Shown one piece after another: positions 28,338-36,192 of a stretch of DNA of 64,000 bases. Each line of letters opens with the position of its first letter. Positions within the stretch are counted from its first letter, which is position 1. The position numbers and the translations under genes were made by a program. The stretch is taken from NCBI RefSeq assembly GCF_001577365.1, contig NZ_CP014514.1:1-64000 (forward strand), read 5' to 3'. The stretch comes from Frondihabitans sp. PAMC 28766 (GTDB lineage Bacteria; Actinomycetota; Actinomycetes; Actinomycetales; Microbacteriaceae). The notes below the pieces were generated by a model. It saw only the letters and a program-made list of their open reading frames with translations, had not been told where the DNA came from and did not search any database.

Positions 28338-28742
28338 ATGGCGAGAAGCAACCTGGGCGCCTATCAGACGATGGTCGAGCTGGCGAAGGCGGCCAACGGG
28401 CCCGTCCGACTCGGCTTGTACGTAGCTGCTGGCGGGACGCTTATCGGCGGAGTCATTGGCGCAGCTGCCGGGCCGGCGATGAAAAAGGGTGCCACTAGGG
28501 CGTTCGTCGCCGCCAAGGAGAGGATGAGGCCGGCGTCGATCGTCGTCCCGCCGACTTTCACGATCGCGACAGGCGCGGACGGGGGCAACAAGCTCCGGCT
28601 ACATGCTGGCGACAAGTTTCACGTCTTATCCGAGGTCGAGGGCGGCGCCCTTATTGAAGTCGTTGGAAACAAGAAGAATCCGTGGCTGGTGTCGAGTGAA
28701 CTACTCACAACGGTTTCCGACTTCATCGTCGGTGAAAGGTAG
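28338..28742 (+). CDS. Small protein with glycine-zipper membrane segment, unknown function
   Basis: 134 residues; GGGGGGGAA lies just before ATG 28338. Residues ~24-47 (VRLGLYVAAGGTLIGGVIGA) form one hydrophobic glycine-zipper helix, followed by KKGATRAFVAAKERMRP and a soluble beta-rich C-terminus (KLRLHAGDKFHVLSEVEGGA). The C-terminal part resembles a small SH3-like barrel. No family recognised. It lies eight bases upstream of the next gene, so they are probably one operon. Confidence 0.6.
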   Translation: MARSNLGAYQTMVELAKAANGPVRLGLYVAAGGTLIGGVIGAAAGPAMKKGATRAFVAAKERMRPASIVVPPTFTIATGADGGNKLRLHAGDKFHVLSEVEGGALIEVVGNKKNPWLVSSELLTTVSDFIVGER

Positions 28743-28750
28743 AAGGGGAC

Positions 28751-29098
28751 ATGGGGCTGTTCAAATCAGCCGAGGAGAAGGCTGCGTCCGAGAAACAGAA
28801 AGCTAAGGCCAAGGCTGAGGCGGCCGAACGCAAAGCTCAGGATCGTTACCTCCGTTCCCCAATCGGTAAGGCGACGAGCGCACGTGAACGCGGTGACAGC
28901 CTGTTGGAAGTCGTTCTCAAGGTTGAGGATGACGGCGGCAGGACATTGTCCGATATCGAAGCTGTCGGCTGGCAACTCGACCGTGCGGGTTACGCCTACG
29001 ACGTGAGCGTGAGTTCGTTGGGCAACAGTGACGACCAAGTTTCGAGCGTGTACTCCCAGAGCATCCTCACCGGGGTCTACCTCTTCCGGCGGACCTAG
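28751..29098 (+). CDS. Unknown actinobacterial protein with basic coiled N-terminus
   Basis: 115 residues; AAGGGG precedes the ATG. Residues 8-32 are a Lys/Ala/Glu-rich helix (EEKAASEKQKAKAKAEAAER), probably coiled-coil. The C-terminal domain (LLEVVLKVEDDGGRTLSDIE, VGWQLDRAGYAYDVSVSS, ILTGVYLFRRT) resembles small unnamed domains often seen next to mobile genes in actinobacteria. Function unknown. Confidence 0.65.
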   Translation: MGLFKSAEEKAASEKQKAKAKAEAAERKAQDRYLRSPIGKATSARERGDSLLEVVLKVEDDGGRTLSDIEAVGWQLDRAGYAYDVSVSSLGNSDDQVSSVYSQSILTGVYLFRRT

Positions 29099-29306
29099 CT
29101 GGGCCCTGGCTATTGAGCGAGACATGCTTGGGTCGCAGGATCGCATGTGTTTCGAAACCCTAGGGTTACGAGGCGTCTCGTCGGACGGGAAAGCTGGCGC
29201 GATAAATTGCTGCAATTCTGCGCAGCGCCGATTCTTATAACTATGTGTCGGAACTATGTGCTTGCATTCAGGTACTCACTGTTAGTTACGAGACACCTGG
29301 AGCGTT

Positions 29307-29933
29307 GTGACGAAGCTGATCGGTTACGCGCGCGTATCGACTGGGCCGCAGTCGACGGATCGGCAAGAAACTGATCTGCTTGCCGCCGGAGTGCGGCGCG
29401 ATGATCTCTACCTCGACCAGGGTGTCTCTGGCGCTCGTGCTTCACGCCCGCAGTTCGATCGAGCACTCGCCGCGCTCGAGGCGGGGGACACTCTGGTGAT
29501 CACGACACTGGATCGACTCGGGCGATCGACGCAGAACATGCTCGACTTCGCGCAGGGACTCCGCGACCGTGGTGCCGGCTTACGTGTGCTGAACCTCGGC
29601 GGCGGCGACGTCGACACCTCGACGCCGATGGGATCGATGCTCTTCACAATCATGGCGGCTCTCGCGCAGATGGAGCACGACATCAAGCGGGAGCGGATCG
29701 TCGACTCTGTCAGCAAGCGCCGCGACGCAGGAAAAGACCTCGGCGGACGCCCTCGACGCGTCACAGACAGCCAGATCCGAAGTGCCCTTCGCCTTGTCGA
29801 GGGTGGCGACCCCGCCGCACAGGTTGCCCGGGATCTTGGAATGTCCCGAGCGACCTTCTACAGAAGGTCGCGAGCCCTCACCGATGAGCGCAGCCCTATC
29901 GACACAGAGCGATCACAGAACACCGCCATTTAG
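29307..29933 (+). CDS. Serine recombinase (resolvase/invertase)
   Basis: 208 residues from GTG 29307 with TGGAG upstream. The catalytic domain shows IGYARVSTGPQSTDRQ with the active Ser, FDRALAALEAGDTLVITTLD and RLGRSTQNM, then a long E-helix and a C-terminal helix-turn-helix (AAQVARDLGMSRATFYRRSR). Size fits a small resolvase/invertase, not a large integrase. It probably resolves cointegrates or inverts a segment of the island. No clear res site was found, though CCGATAACGGTCG lies just downstream (about 29960). Confidence 0.9.
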   Translation: MTKLIGYARVSTGPQSTDRQETDLLAAGVRRDDLYLDQGVSGARASRPQFDRALAALEAGDTLVITTLDRLGRSTQNMLDFAQGLRDRGAGLRVLNLGGGDVDTSTPMGSMLFTIMAALAQMEHDIKRERIVDSVSKRRDAGKDLGGRPRRVTDSQIRSALRLVEGGDPAAQVARDLGMSRATFYRRSRALTDERSPIDTERSQNTAI

Positions 29934-30066
29934 TGGCGCGATCCGCAGCTGGACCGTACCGATAACGGTCGACAGGGAGTGGATCTGTTCAAAACTCGTT
30001 GCCGAAATCAAAACTGCCGAAAGCTAGAGACTGTGGTTTTTGGGCAAATCTCGATAGAATTGGCGT

Positions 30067-30396
30067 ATGTCATCCATCGAGGCCGCGAAGAAGGTCCGCA
30101 TCCAGGACGTGAAGCCCTACGACGCGCCTGCCGGCCTCGACGAGCTGCACGGGCCGCGCAGCGGGCACGTGGGACTTCCGCCGTGGGTCTACTGGGGACC
30201 GAACCCAACCTTCGACGTCGAGTCGGCCGACATTGTGACCGCCTACCAGGCGACGATCCAGGAAGGTCGCACGGTCGACCAGGTGCAGATCCTCAACCGG
30301 GAACTTCTGATCGCGATATGGCCGGCGCTGACGATGCCGACGCGAGTCCGTGAATTGTGGGAGGGACGTTTCCCTGAGCTGACGGCCGCCGCGTGA
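30067..30396 (+). CDS. Partner protein of the AbiEii-type nucleotidyltransferase (possible antitoxin)
   Basis: 109 residues from ATG 30067. Acidic and small, with a proline-rich start (KPYDAPAGLDELHGPRSGHV) and a helical C-terminus (QILNRELLIAIWPALTMPTR). Its TGA overlaps the GTG of the next gene, so the two are translationally coupled in the antitoxin-then-toxin order of AbiEi/AbiEii systems. It does not show the winged-helix of classical AbiEi, so the antitoxin role is inference from position. Confidence 0.65.
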   Translation: MSSIEAAKKVRIQDVKPYDAPAGLDELHGPRSGHVGLPPWVYWGPNPTFDVESADIVTAYQATIQEGRTVDQVQILNRELLIAIWPALTMPTRVRELWEGRFPELTAAA

Positions 30397-31235
30397 GCAC
30401 GGACGAGGAGCTGCAACGCGACGTCACCCGCGCCGCTCTCCGAGCGCTCGACGGGACTCCGTTCGCTCTCGCGGGCTCCGGCGCTATCCGAGAGCACGGC
30501 ATCATCGACCGACCGACTCAGGACATAGACCTGTTCACGTCCGACCTCGACGCCTCGCACTTCGATACCGCCGTTGGTTCGGTCGTCGACGAGCTGCGCT
30601 CCACCGGCCACATGGTCGACGAGCTGCGCCGCGCCGAGCAGTTCGCTCGGCTTCACGTCACGACCGCCGAGGGCCGGTTCGTCGAAATCGACATGGGCGT
30701 GGACTCCCGCGAAGGGGATCCCGTCACGCTGTCTGTCGGTCCCGTACTCAGCCTTGACGATGCCGTGGGGAACAAGGTCAGTGCGCTCTACAGCCGGGCA
30801 GAGGCCCGCGACTATCTCGACGTTGATTCCATCCGAGCATCCGGCAAATTCACCGACGCTGAGCTGATCGCCGCTGCGCGCGATCGCGACTTGGGTTTCG
30901 AGGTACCGATGTTCACCACACAGCTCGACGGAGCGCAAAGACTCCGCCCCGAACAGGTCGCACGCTACGGCGTGGAGCCCGCACAGCTCGACGCGATCAA
31001 GGAACGTTTCGGCACGTGGGCGGCCGAGCTACGCGCGCCCGCCACCACGGCCGAACAGCCGGGGGCTGCCCAGCAGCTTGACCCGGAATTGCAACGCATG
31101 GTCGACCTCAACAAGCTCGACTACCCGACGAGCGCGACGGAGATCCGCCCGCCGTCGACGGACCGAACCGAAGGCCGCGGCTACCGGCCGCCGACCGGGC
31201 AGGACCGCAGCAACGACCACGGCTACGGGAGGTAG
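30393..31235 (+). CDS. AbiEii/AbiGii-type nucleotidyltransferase (putative toxin)
   Basis: 280 residues, GTG start overlapping the upstream stop. The nucleotidyltransferase core shows FALAGSGAIREHGIIDRPTQ followed by DIDLFTSD (metal-binding D-x-D), VEIDMGVDSREG, and a K-x-x-A-like segment DAVGNKVSALYSRAEARDYL. The last ~60 residues are disordered and proline/charge-rich (TATEIRPPSTDRTEGRGYR-like). Members of this fold transfer nucleotides to tRNA or protein targets and abort phage infection or stabilise mobile elements. Seven bases separate it from the downstream recombinase. Confidence 0.75.
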   Translation: MSTDEELQRDVTRAALRALDGTPFALAGSGAIREHGIIDRPTQDIDLFTSDLDASHFDTAVGSVVDELRSTGHMVDELRRAEQFARLHVTTAEGRFVEIDMGVDSREGDPVTLSVGPVLSLDDAVGNKVSALYSRAEARDYLDVDSIRASGKFTDAELIAAARDRDLGFEVPMFTTQLDGAQRLRPEQVARYGVEPAQLDAIKERFGTWAAELRAPATTAEQPGAAQQLDPELQRMVDLNKLDYPTSATEIRPPSTDRTEGRGYRPPTGQDRSNDHGYGR

Positions 31236-31241
31236 CGACCG

Positions 31242-31841
31242 ATGAGCATCGTCGGATACACACGAGTGTCGACACAGGATCAGAACCTGCACTCGCAGAT
31301 CGACGCCCTAACCGCGGCCGGCGCCGAGCACATCTACTCGGACAAGATCACCGGGAAGAACGCAGCACGGCCAGGGCTCACCGAGTGCATGAAGTTTCTG
31401 CGCCGCGGTGACACGTTGTTGGTGTACTCGACGGATCGTCTCGGCCGGTCGATGACCGACGTTGTGACGATCGTTGCCGAGCTGGGGGAGCGGGGCGTGG
31501 AGTTCAAGTCCCTTACCGAACCGTTCGACACCACCACCGCGGGCGGGGAGTTGTTCTTCCACATCTGTGCCGCGTTCGCCCAGATGAATGGTCGCATCAT
31601 TTCCGAGCGCACCCGCGCCGGCCTGGCCTCGGCAAAAGCTCGTGGCCGGCTCGGCGGCCGGCCTACCGTGATGACCCCGGAACGGATCGCGATCGCTCGT
31701 CGCATGCGCGCCGAAAAAGACACCTGGGAGACGATCGCGGGAGCGTTGCAGGTCGGCGTCTCTAGCGTGCGTCGTGCCCTGGCGGAGGAGCCCGACCTAG
31801 AGGCCGCGGCTCCTGATCGCTCACCCGCTCTCTCGCGCTGA
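31242..31841 (+). CDS. Serine recombinase (Tn3-type resolvase/invertase)
   Basis: 199 residues; GGGAGG precedes the ATG. MSIVGYTRVSTQDQNLHSQ holds the catalytic Ser, with LLVYSTDRLGRSMTDV, FFHICAAFAQMNGRIISERT and RAGLASAKARGRLGGRPTVM following, then a C-terminal helix-turn-helix. It is of a different subtype from the one at 29307. Transcribed with the AbiEii-like pair. Confidence 0.92.
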   Translation: MSIVGYTRVSTQDQNLHSQIDALTAAGAEHIYSDKITGKNAARPGLTECMKFLRRGDTLLVYSTDRLGRSMTDVVTIVAELGERGVEFKSLTEPFDTTTAGGELFFHICAAFAQMNGRIISERTRAGLASAKARGRLGGRPTVMTPERIAIARRMRAEKDTWETIAGALQVGVSSVRRALAEEPDLEAAAPDRSPALSR

Positions 31842-31872
31842 GAAGGTCCCGTGTTCCGCAACCGCCCCGTGA

Positions 31873-32178
31873 CTACGGCAGGTAGCCGAAGAGTTCCCGC
31901 AGCTGCGCTTCGTTCCTTTCGGCTCGCTCGTAGTCGCCGCGTCGACGGCACAGTTCCGCGTAGGAGACGTGCTCCTTCTCGCGGGGTGCCGGCCGCCGGC
32001 ACATCTCGGCGTAGTAGCGGTCGGCGTCGCGGTTCGCCTGGTCGAGCTGTGCTTGCAGGGATGCCTGCCCGAGGGCGTAGCCGGTGAGGAATCCGACGTC
32101 GTAGACGCGCCACTCCCGCGAGCTGAATTCGTGCAGCTCGACATCCTCGTAGGTGTCGATCGCGGGCGTCGACGGCAA
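31873..32178 (-). CDS. Unknown small protein, downstream of IS-disrupted ParA-like gene
   Basis: About 101 residues if started at TTG 32178; the true start is uncertain because an IS3 sits 62 bases upstream. Features are DTYEDVELHEFSSREWRVYD, VGFLTGYALGQASLQAQLDQ and a charged helical tail ERNEAQLRELFGYLP. The family is not recognised; proteins of this look occur beside ParA-like genes of actinobacterial plasmids and integrative elements. Its 3' end converges on the recombinase gene 31 bases away. Confidence 0.5.
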   Translation of the reverse strand: MPSTPAIDTYEDVELHEFSSREWRVYDVGFLTGYALGQASLQAQLDQANRDADRYYAEMCRRPAPREKEHVSYAELCRRRGDYERAERNEAQLRELFGYLP

Positions 32179-32292
32179 CGCGAGGAGGGTTATGGCTCGT
32201 CGGTTCGGGTGAGGGTGTCGACGAAGATTGCGCAGCCGTCTGAAGCGCCCCGGGTTTGATGCCGCATTCTTTTGAGTTGAAAGGATGAGCAC

Positions 32293-32604
32293 ATGCCCAA
32301 GAAGATTGATTCCGAGGTGAAGGCGCGCGCGGTGCGTCTGGTCGCGGACCACCTCGGTGAGTACCCCTCGATGACCGCCGCGTCGGCCGCGGTCGGGAAA
32401 CAGATCGGTGTCGGCCGGGAGACGGTCCGCCGGTGGGTCCTGCAAGCGCAAATCGATGACGGCACGCGGGGTGGTGTCACCTCGGACGAGCTGGCGGAGA
32501 TCAAAAAGCTCAAGGCCGAGAATCGTCGCCTGCGAGAAGACGTCGACATCCTCCGGGCGGCGACGGCTTTCTTCGTGGGGGAACTCGACCCCCGCAACCG
32601 GTGA
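32293..32604 (+). CDS. IS3 transposase OrfA
   Basis: 103 residues. KKIDSEVKARAVRLVADHLG and VGRETVRRWVLQAQIDDGTR form the helix-turn-helix; ELAEIKKLKAENRRLREDVD is the leucine zipper. The stop overlaps the start of orfB (GTGATG). Confidence 0.9.
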   Translation: MPKKIDSEVKARAVRLVADHLGEYPSMTAASAAVGKQIGVGRETVRRWVLQAQIDDGTRGGVTSDELAEIKKLKAENRRLREDVDILRAATAFFVGELDPRNR

Positions 32605-33569
32605 TGCTGGGGTTCATCGACACGATGAGATCCGAAGGTCACGCGGTCGAGTCGATCTGCAGGGTTCTGCGTGAGCAGGGCTACCAGATCGCCGCACGAA
32701 CCTACCGGTCCTGGCGCAGCGCCCGCCCGTCCCGACGAACCATCACCGATGCGCAGGTCCTCGACACCGTCCGGGACGCGGTCTGGACCACCGATGTCCA
32801 CGGGCGCCGGACGATGACCCCGGAGGGTCTTTATGGCAGGAGGAAGATGACGGCGCTTTTGCGCCGACAGGTCCCGGGGAACGTCAGCGCGGGAGCGGTG
32901 GACCGGGCCATGAGAGACCTCGGGCTCTCCGGTGTCCGCCGGGACAAAACGATCCGGACCACGATCCCCGCCAAAGACGGCAAACGGGCCGGCGACCTGC
33001 TGAACCGGGACTTCACCGCCAAGGCCCCGAACCGGGTCTGGGTCACCGACTTCACCTACTGCCGCACGTGGTCGGGATGGGTGTATGTCTCGTTCATCGT
33101 CGACGTGTTCGCGCAACGGATCCTTGCCTGGCATGCGGCCACGAACAAAGAAACCGATCTCGTCATGATCCCGCTGCGGATGGCGTTATGGCTCCGCGGG
33201 AGAGAAGGACACCCCACCACCGACGGGAAACTGATACATCACTCGGATGCAGGGTCGCAATACACGTCGATTCGGCTGACCGATCATTTGGCCCTCGAGG
33301 GCATCCTGCCCTCGATCGGATCCGTCGGCGACGCGTACGACAACGCCCTCATGGAGAGCATCAACGGCCTCTACAAGGCGGAGTGCATCCGCACGACCGT
33401 GTTCCACAACGGGCCCTACCGCAGCATCGCTGACGTCGAGTTCGCGACCGCGGCCTGGGTTGATTGGTACAACAACCGGCGCCTGCACAGCTCCCGCGGT
33501 AACGTGCCACCCGTGGAGTTCGAACAAGCCCACTACGCGACCCTCAACCGAGAGCCGCAACCCGCATAG
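32601..33569 (+). CDS. IS3 transposase OrfB (DDE integrase)
   Basis: 322 residues, intact. The DDE triad is visible in NRVWVTDFTYCRTWSGWVYV, KLIHHSDAGSQYTSIRLTD and ALMESINGLYKAECIR. An HTH_21 segment (MTPEGLYGRRKMTALLRRQ) precedes the core. In IS3 elements the active protein is usually an OrfA-OrfB fusion made by ribosomal frameshifting; the overlap here would allow it. Confidence 0.92.
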   Translation: MMLGFIDTMRSEGHAVESICRVLREQGYQIAARTYRSWRSARPSRRTITDAQVLDTVRDAVWTTDVHGRRTMTPEGLYGRRKMTALLRRQVPGNVSAGAVDRAMRDLGLSGVRRDKTIRTTIPAKDGKRAGDLLNRDFTAKAPNRVWVTDFTYCRTWSGWVYVSFIVDVFAQRILAWHAATNKETDLVMIPLRMALWLRGREGHPTTDGKLIHHSDAGSQYTSIRLTDHLALEGILPSIGSVGDAYDNALMESINGLYKAECIRTTVFHNGPYRSIADVEFATAAWVDWYNNRRLHSSRGNVPPVEFEQAHYATLNREPQPA

Positions 33570-33596
33570 AAGCGGCAGAAAACCCAGGGCGCTTCA

Positions 33597-34023
33597 GGAT
33601 GCGGACGTGGCGCGTCCATGTCGTCTGCCGGATAACGGTCTCGTTGGCCGTTCGGAGTGACGTGCGCTCATGCTCTCTGATCTCGGCGGCGCTTGGGGCC
33701 GTGTGGAGCAATCCCCTGAGGCCTCGACGTGATTTCGCGAGGAGTGGCGCTGTCAAGATCGGGTCTGTGACGGTGCCTCCAAAGAGAACAGAAAGGCTCT
33801 CGTTGGGGGACCGCTGGAGCGATCTGGTGATGTCAGGGGTGACAGGAAGGGTTCTTTCAGGGTGATTTGAGGCGGCCTTGTTGGTCGTCACGTCTTCGTG
33901 GTTGGGTGGCGTGCGACGTGGCGTTGGGGATTCGGCCTCATCGTCGGTGTTGGTCTCGCTGTAGTCGCTGGCGCGACTGGCGGCAGAGAAGGCGAGGGGT
34001 GCGGCTGCACGGTCGTTGTTCAT
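33597..34023 (-). pseudogene. N-terminal fragment of a ParA/MinD-like ATPase cut by IS3
   Basis: About 140 residues: a disordered charged leader (SETNTDDEAESPTPRRTPP), then LLAKSRRGLRGLLHTAPSA, ETVIRQTTWTRHVRIL, where the Walker A loop of the large actinobacterial MinD-like proteins would start a few residues later. It ends at the IS3 border (33596). On the other side of the IS the minus-strand frame CAIFVDTLTRTDEP-stop could be its last residues; if so, the ATPase core was deleted with the insertion. Non-functional. Confidence 0.55.
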
Positions 34024-34093
34024 CGTCAGCTCTTTCTTGATGGCTCGTTGAGGTGTGGTTGGGAACGGGAGCTCGTTGACGCGCGACGAATAG

Positions 34094-34108
34094 CGCCCAC
34101 GTTGGGCG
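34094..34108. promoter_or_regulatory. Perfect short palindrome upstream of the ParA-like fragment
   Basis: CGCCCA-CGT-TGGGCG, a perfect 6-bp dyad about 70 bases upstream of the start at 34023 and 79 bases past the InhA-like gene's stop. It could be a repressor site or part of a terminator; no U-run. Confidence 0.35.
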
Positions 34109-34186
34109 TTATCTCGCAGGTCCCGGTGTTAGAGCGGCGTGGGCTCGTGAGTCGTTAGGGGTGTGGGCGACGCCGTAGTTGGTGGC

Positions 34187-34954
34187 TTAGTAGGCGACGG
34201 CATGGAATCCGCCGTCGGCGTGGATGACTTCCCCGGTGGTGGCGGGGAGCCAGTCGGAGAGGAGAGCGATAAGGGTCTTGGCAACGGGTTCACTATCGGA
34301 GCGGTCCCAGGTCAGCGGGGCGCGCGATTCCCACATCCCATTGATGGTGTCGATGCCGTCGATGGCTTTCATCGTGTACGAATCGATTGGTCCCGCGGCG
34401 ACGAGGTTGCAGCGAATGTTCCGGGGCGCAAGATGCAAGGCGAGGTATTGATTCACGGATTCGTAGGCGGCTTTGGCGACACCAGCCCACCCGTAAACGG
34501 GCCAGGCGACGGACGCGTCAAGGGTGCACCCGACAACACTGGCGCCAGGGGCAAGGAAGGCATCGCAGCCGTGCACGAGAGATTGGAACGAGTAGGCCGA
34601 CACTCGGAATGAGTGCGAGACGTCATCCCATGTGGCGGTGGGGAAGTGTTCGCCGACCACTGTGGGGTAGCTGGCTGAGATGCAGTGGACCACACCGTCC
34701 AGACGGTCACAGAGGGGTGTCAGCTGGTCGTGGAGGGCTTCGACGTCGTCTTGTTCCGTGGCATCGAATTCGACCACCGGGGCGGTGACGGGGAGGCGCT
34801 TGGCGACGGCTTCTGTGAGGCGTCGGCGCCGTCCGAAGCCGGTGAGGATCACGTTCGCGCCCTGCTCTTGCGCGATCGCAGCGGTAGTGAATGCGATCGA
34901 GGACTCATTGAATACGCCGGCAACGAGGATGGTTTTACCGTCGAGGATCCCCAT
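34187..34954 (-). CDS. Enoyl-[ACP] reductase, InhA/FabI-like
   Basis: 255 residues. It reads as the InhA branch of SDR enoyl reductases: LDGKTILVAGVFNESSIAF (NAD-binding loop), VILTGFGRRRRL, DGVVHCISASYP, VYGWAGVAKAAYESVNQYLA (Tyr and Lys with the six-residue spacing of InhA), RCNLVAAGPIDS and ALLSDWLPATTGEVIHADGG. The reaction is NADH-dependent reduction of trans-2-enoyl-ACP in fatty acid elongation. Its start codon overlaps the stop of the upstream PAS-like gene (TGATG), so expression is coupled. Being outside the usual fab cluster and in a mobile zone, it is more likely an accessory copy; a role in inhibitor tolerance is only a possibility. Confidence 0.85.
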   Translation of the reverse strand: MGILDGKTILVAGVFNESSIAFTTAAIAQEQGANVILTGFGRRRRLTEAVAKRLPVTAPVVEFDATEQDDVEALHDQLTPLCDRLDGVVHCISASYPTVVGEHFPTATWDDVSHSFRVSAYSFQSLVHGCDAFLAPGASVVGCTLDASVAWPVYGWAGVAKAAYESVNQYLALHLAPRNIRCNLVAAGPIDSYTMKAIDGIDTINGMWESRAPLTWDRSDSEPVAKTLIALLSDWLPATTGEVIHADGGFHAVAY

Positions 34955-36033
34955 CAGGCTTCCTCGACGGCAGCGATGAGGTAGCGGCTGGGCGTGACGT
35001 CCCGGTCGACACGGGAGAAACGGATCCGAACGGCTTTGAAGTCGTCCGCTCGAGTTTTCAGGGTCGTGATCAGGGGATCAAAGCTCGCAGGGTCGCCTTG
35101 TCGGGCGGCGAGGATGACGGCTTCCGCGTTGGGACGTTCTGTAGTGGGGGAGAGGGTGGCAAGGTCGCCTTCGAAATCGGGGTGGAATCCGAGGCGTGCC
35201 CAACTGGGGGAGGTCATGAAGACATACGACTGGATGCAGTCGATGGCGACGAACGCCGTTTCGGAGGCGAGTTCGAAGTAGGCGCGGGTGAAGTCGGCAA
35301 CGTTGACCACGTTCAGGCCCGAGGTGATGACCCGGGTGGGGGAGGGAACCTCGCGGGTGAATCCGTACGCGTGGAAGACGCCGGGGGAGCCGGGGACGGG
35401 AACAGAGGTACCCGTGAGGGCGAGCTGTTTTCGGCCAGGGTTGTCGGTGCCGAGCCGTGTAATCGCGCCGAAGCTCAGCAGCTGGTGGATGCCATTGGCC
35501 GCGGACAGCCCGGCGTCGACAACGGTTTTCACTTGAGCACGGTCCTCGTGGGGAAGAAGTTTCGTCAACCAGTCTCCGACGGGCCCTTTCGTGCTGGATA
35601 CAGCACCAGGATCGTATTCGTGTAAGGCGTACAGGTTTTTGTCCCAGAGCGATGAGAGCTCACCGACGTTGTTCCCGGACCGGTCAACGGTCCACTGCCA
35701 GGCACCAATGAGCGGTTCCGGCGGGTACGGAGTCCCGGTAGGGCCATAGATGCCATATGCACCAATGATTTCGGTTCCATCTGGCGTGACGATCGGCTTG
35801 GCGGTCACACTCCACTGTGTGGTGCCGTGCTCGACAACGACGTCGATGGTCCGCTTGTTGTCCATGGCGGCAACTAGGGCGGGGAGGAGAACTCGCCGAC
35901 CCGTTTCCGTGAGGGTCTTCCTGGGGCTCTTCCCATTGACGGGAACATTTCCCACCGACAAAAGCGTCGTGACGTCGTTGAAGCGGTCAAGGACCACCCA
36001 TTGTGCCTCGTCGAGAATGGGTTCTTCGCTCAT
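34954..36033 (-). CDS. PAS-like sensory protein of unknown function
   Basis: 359 residues from ATG 36033, with CTGAGG eight bases upstream; a longer open frame to 36210 lacks such a site. Two-part layout: an N-terminal domain (LDEAQWVVLDRFNDVTTLLS, KPIVTPDGTEIIGAYGIYGP) and a PAS-like middle (PLIGAWQWTVDRSGNNVGEL, SSLWDKNLYALHEYDPGAVS), then a C-terminal helical/beta region (FTRAYFELASETAFVAIDCI). No kinase, cyclase or DNA-binding motif is seen. It overlaps the InhA-like gene, suggesting it senses or scaffolds something for that enzyme. I do not recognise a named family with certainty. Confidence 0.6.
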   Translation of the reverse strand: MSEEPILDEAQWVVLDRFNDVTTLLSVGNVPVNGKSPRKTLTETGRRVLLPALVAAMDNKRTIDVVVEHGTTQWSVTAKPIVTPDGTEIIGAYGIYGPTGTPYPPEPLIGAWQWTVDRSGNNVGELSSLWDKNLYALHEYDPGAVSSTKGPVGDWLTKLLPHEDRAQVKTVVDAGLSAANGIHQLLSFGAITRLGTDNPGRKQLALTGTSVPVPGSPGVFHAYGFTREVPSPTRVITSGLNVVNVADFTRAYFELASETAFVAIDCIQSYVFMTSPSWARLGFHPDFEGDLATLSPTTERPNAEAVILAARQGDPASFDPLITTLKTRADDFKAVRIRFSRVDRDVTPSRYLIAAVEEA

Positions 36034-36192
36034 GGTGTGCACCTCAGGTGATGACCCACCAAGAAGAAGGCGCACGGCTGAACAGCCGGCGTGATCGCAC
36101 GGTAGGTGTCCAGCCAGGACAGCTATCCAGCCGCCAAGCTTACGAAGCCGGTCCGGCTCCGCACGCCAAGAAACGTAGCAGACAATGAAGTC

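Larger units (their letters stand above)
32241..33596 (+). mobile_element. IS3-family insertion sequence
   Basis: 1356 bp with good terminal inverted repeats: TGAAGCGCCCCGGGTTTGAT on the left and, reverse-complemented, TGAAGCGCCCTGGGTTTTCT on the right, both followed by GCCGC. orfA and orfB overlap. No target duplication is visible, consistent with an adjacent deletion after insertion. Confidence 0.88.
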
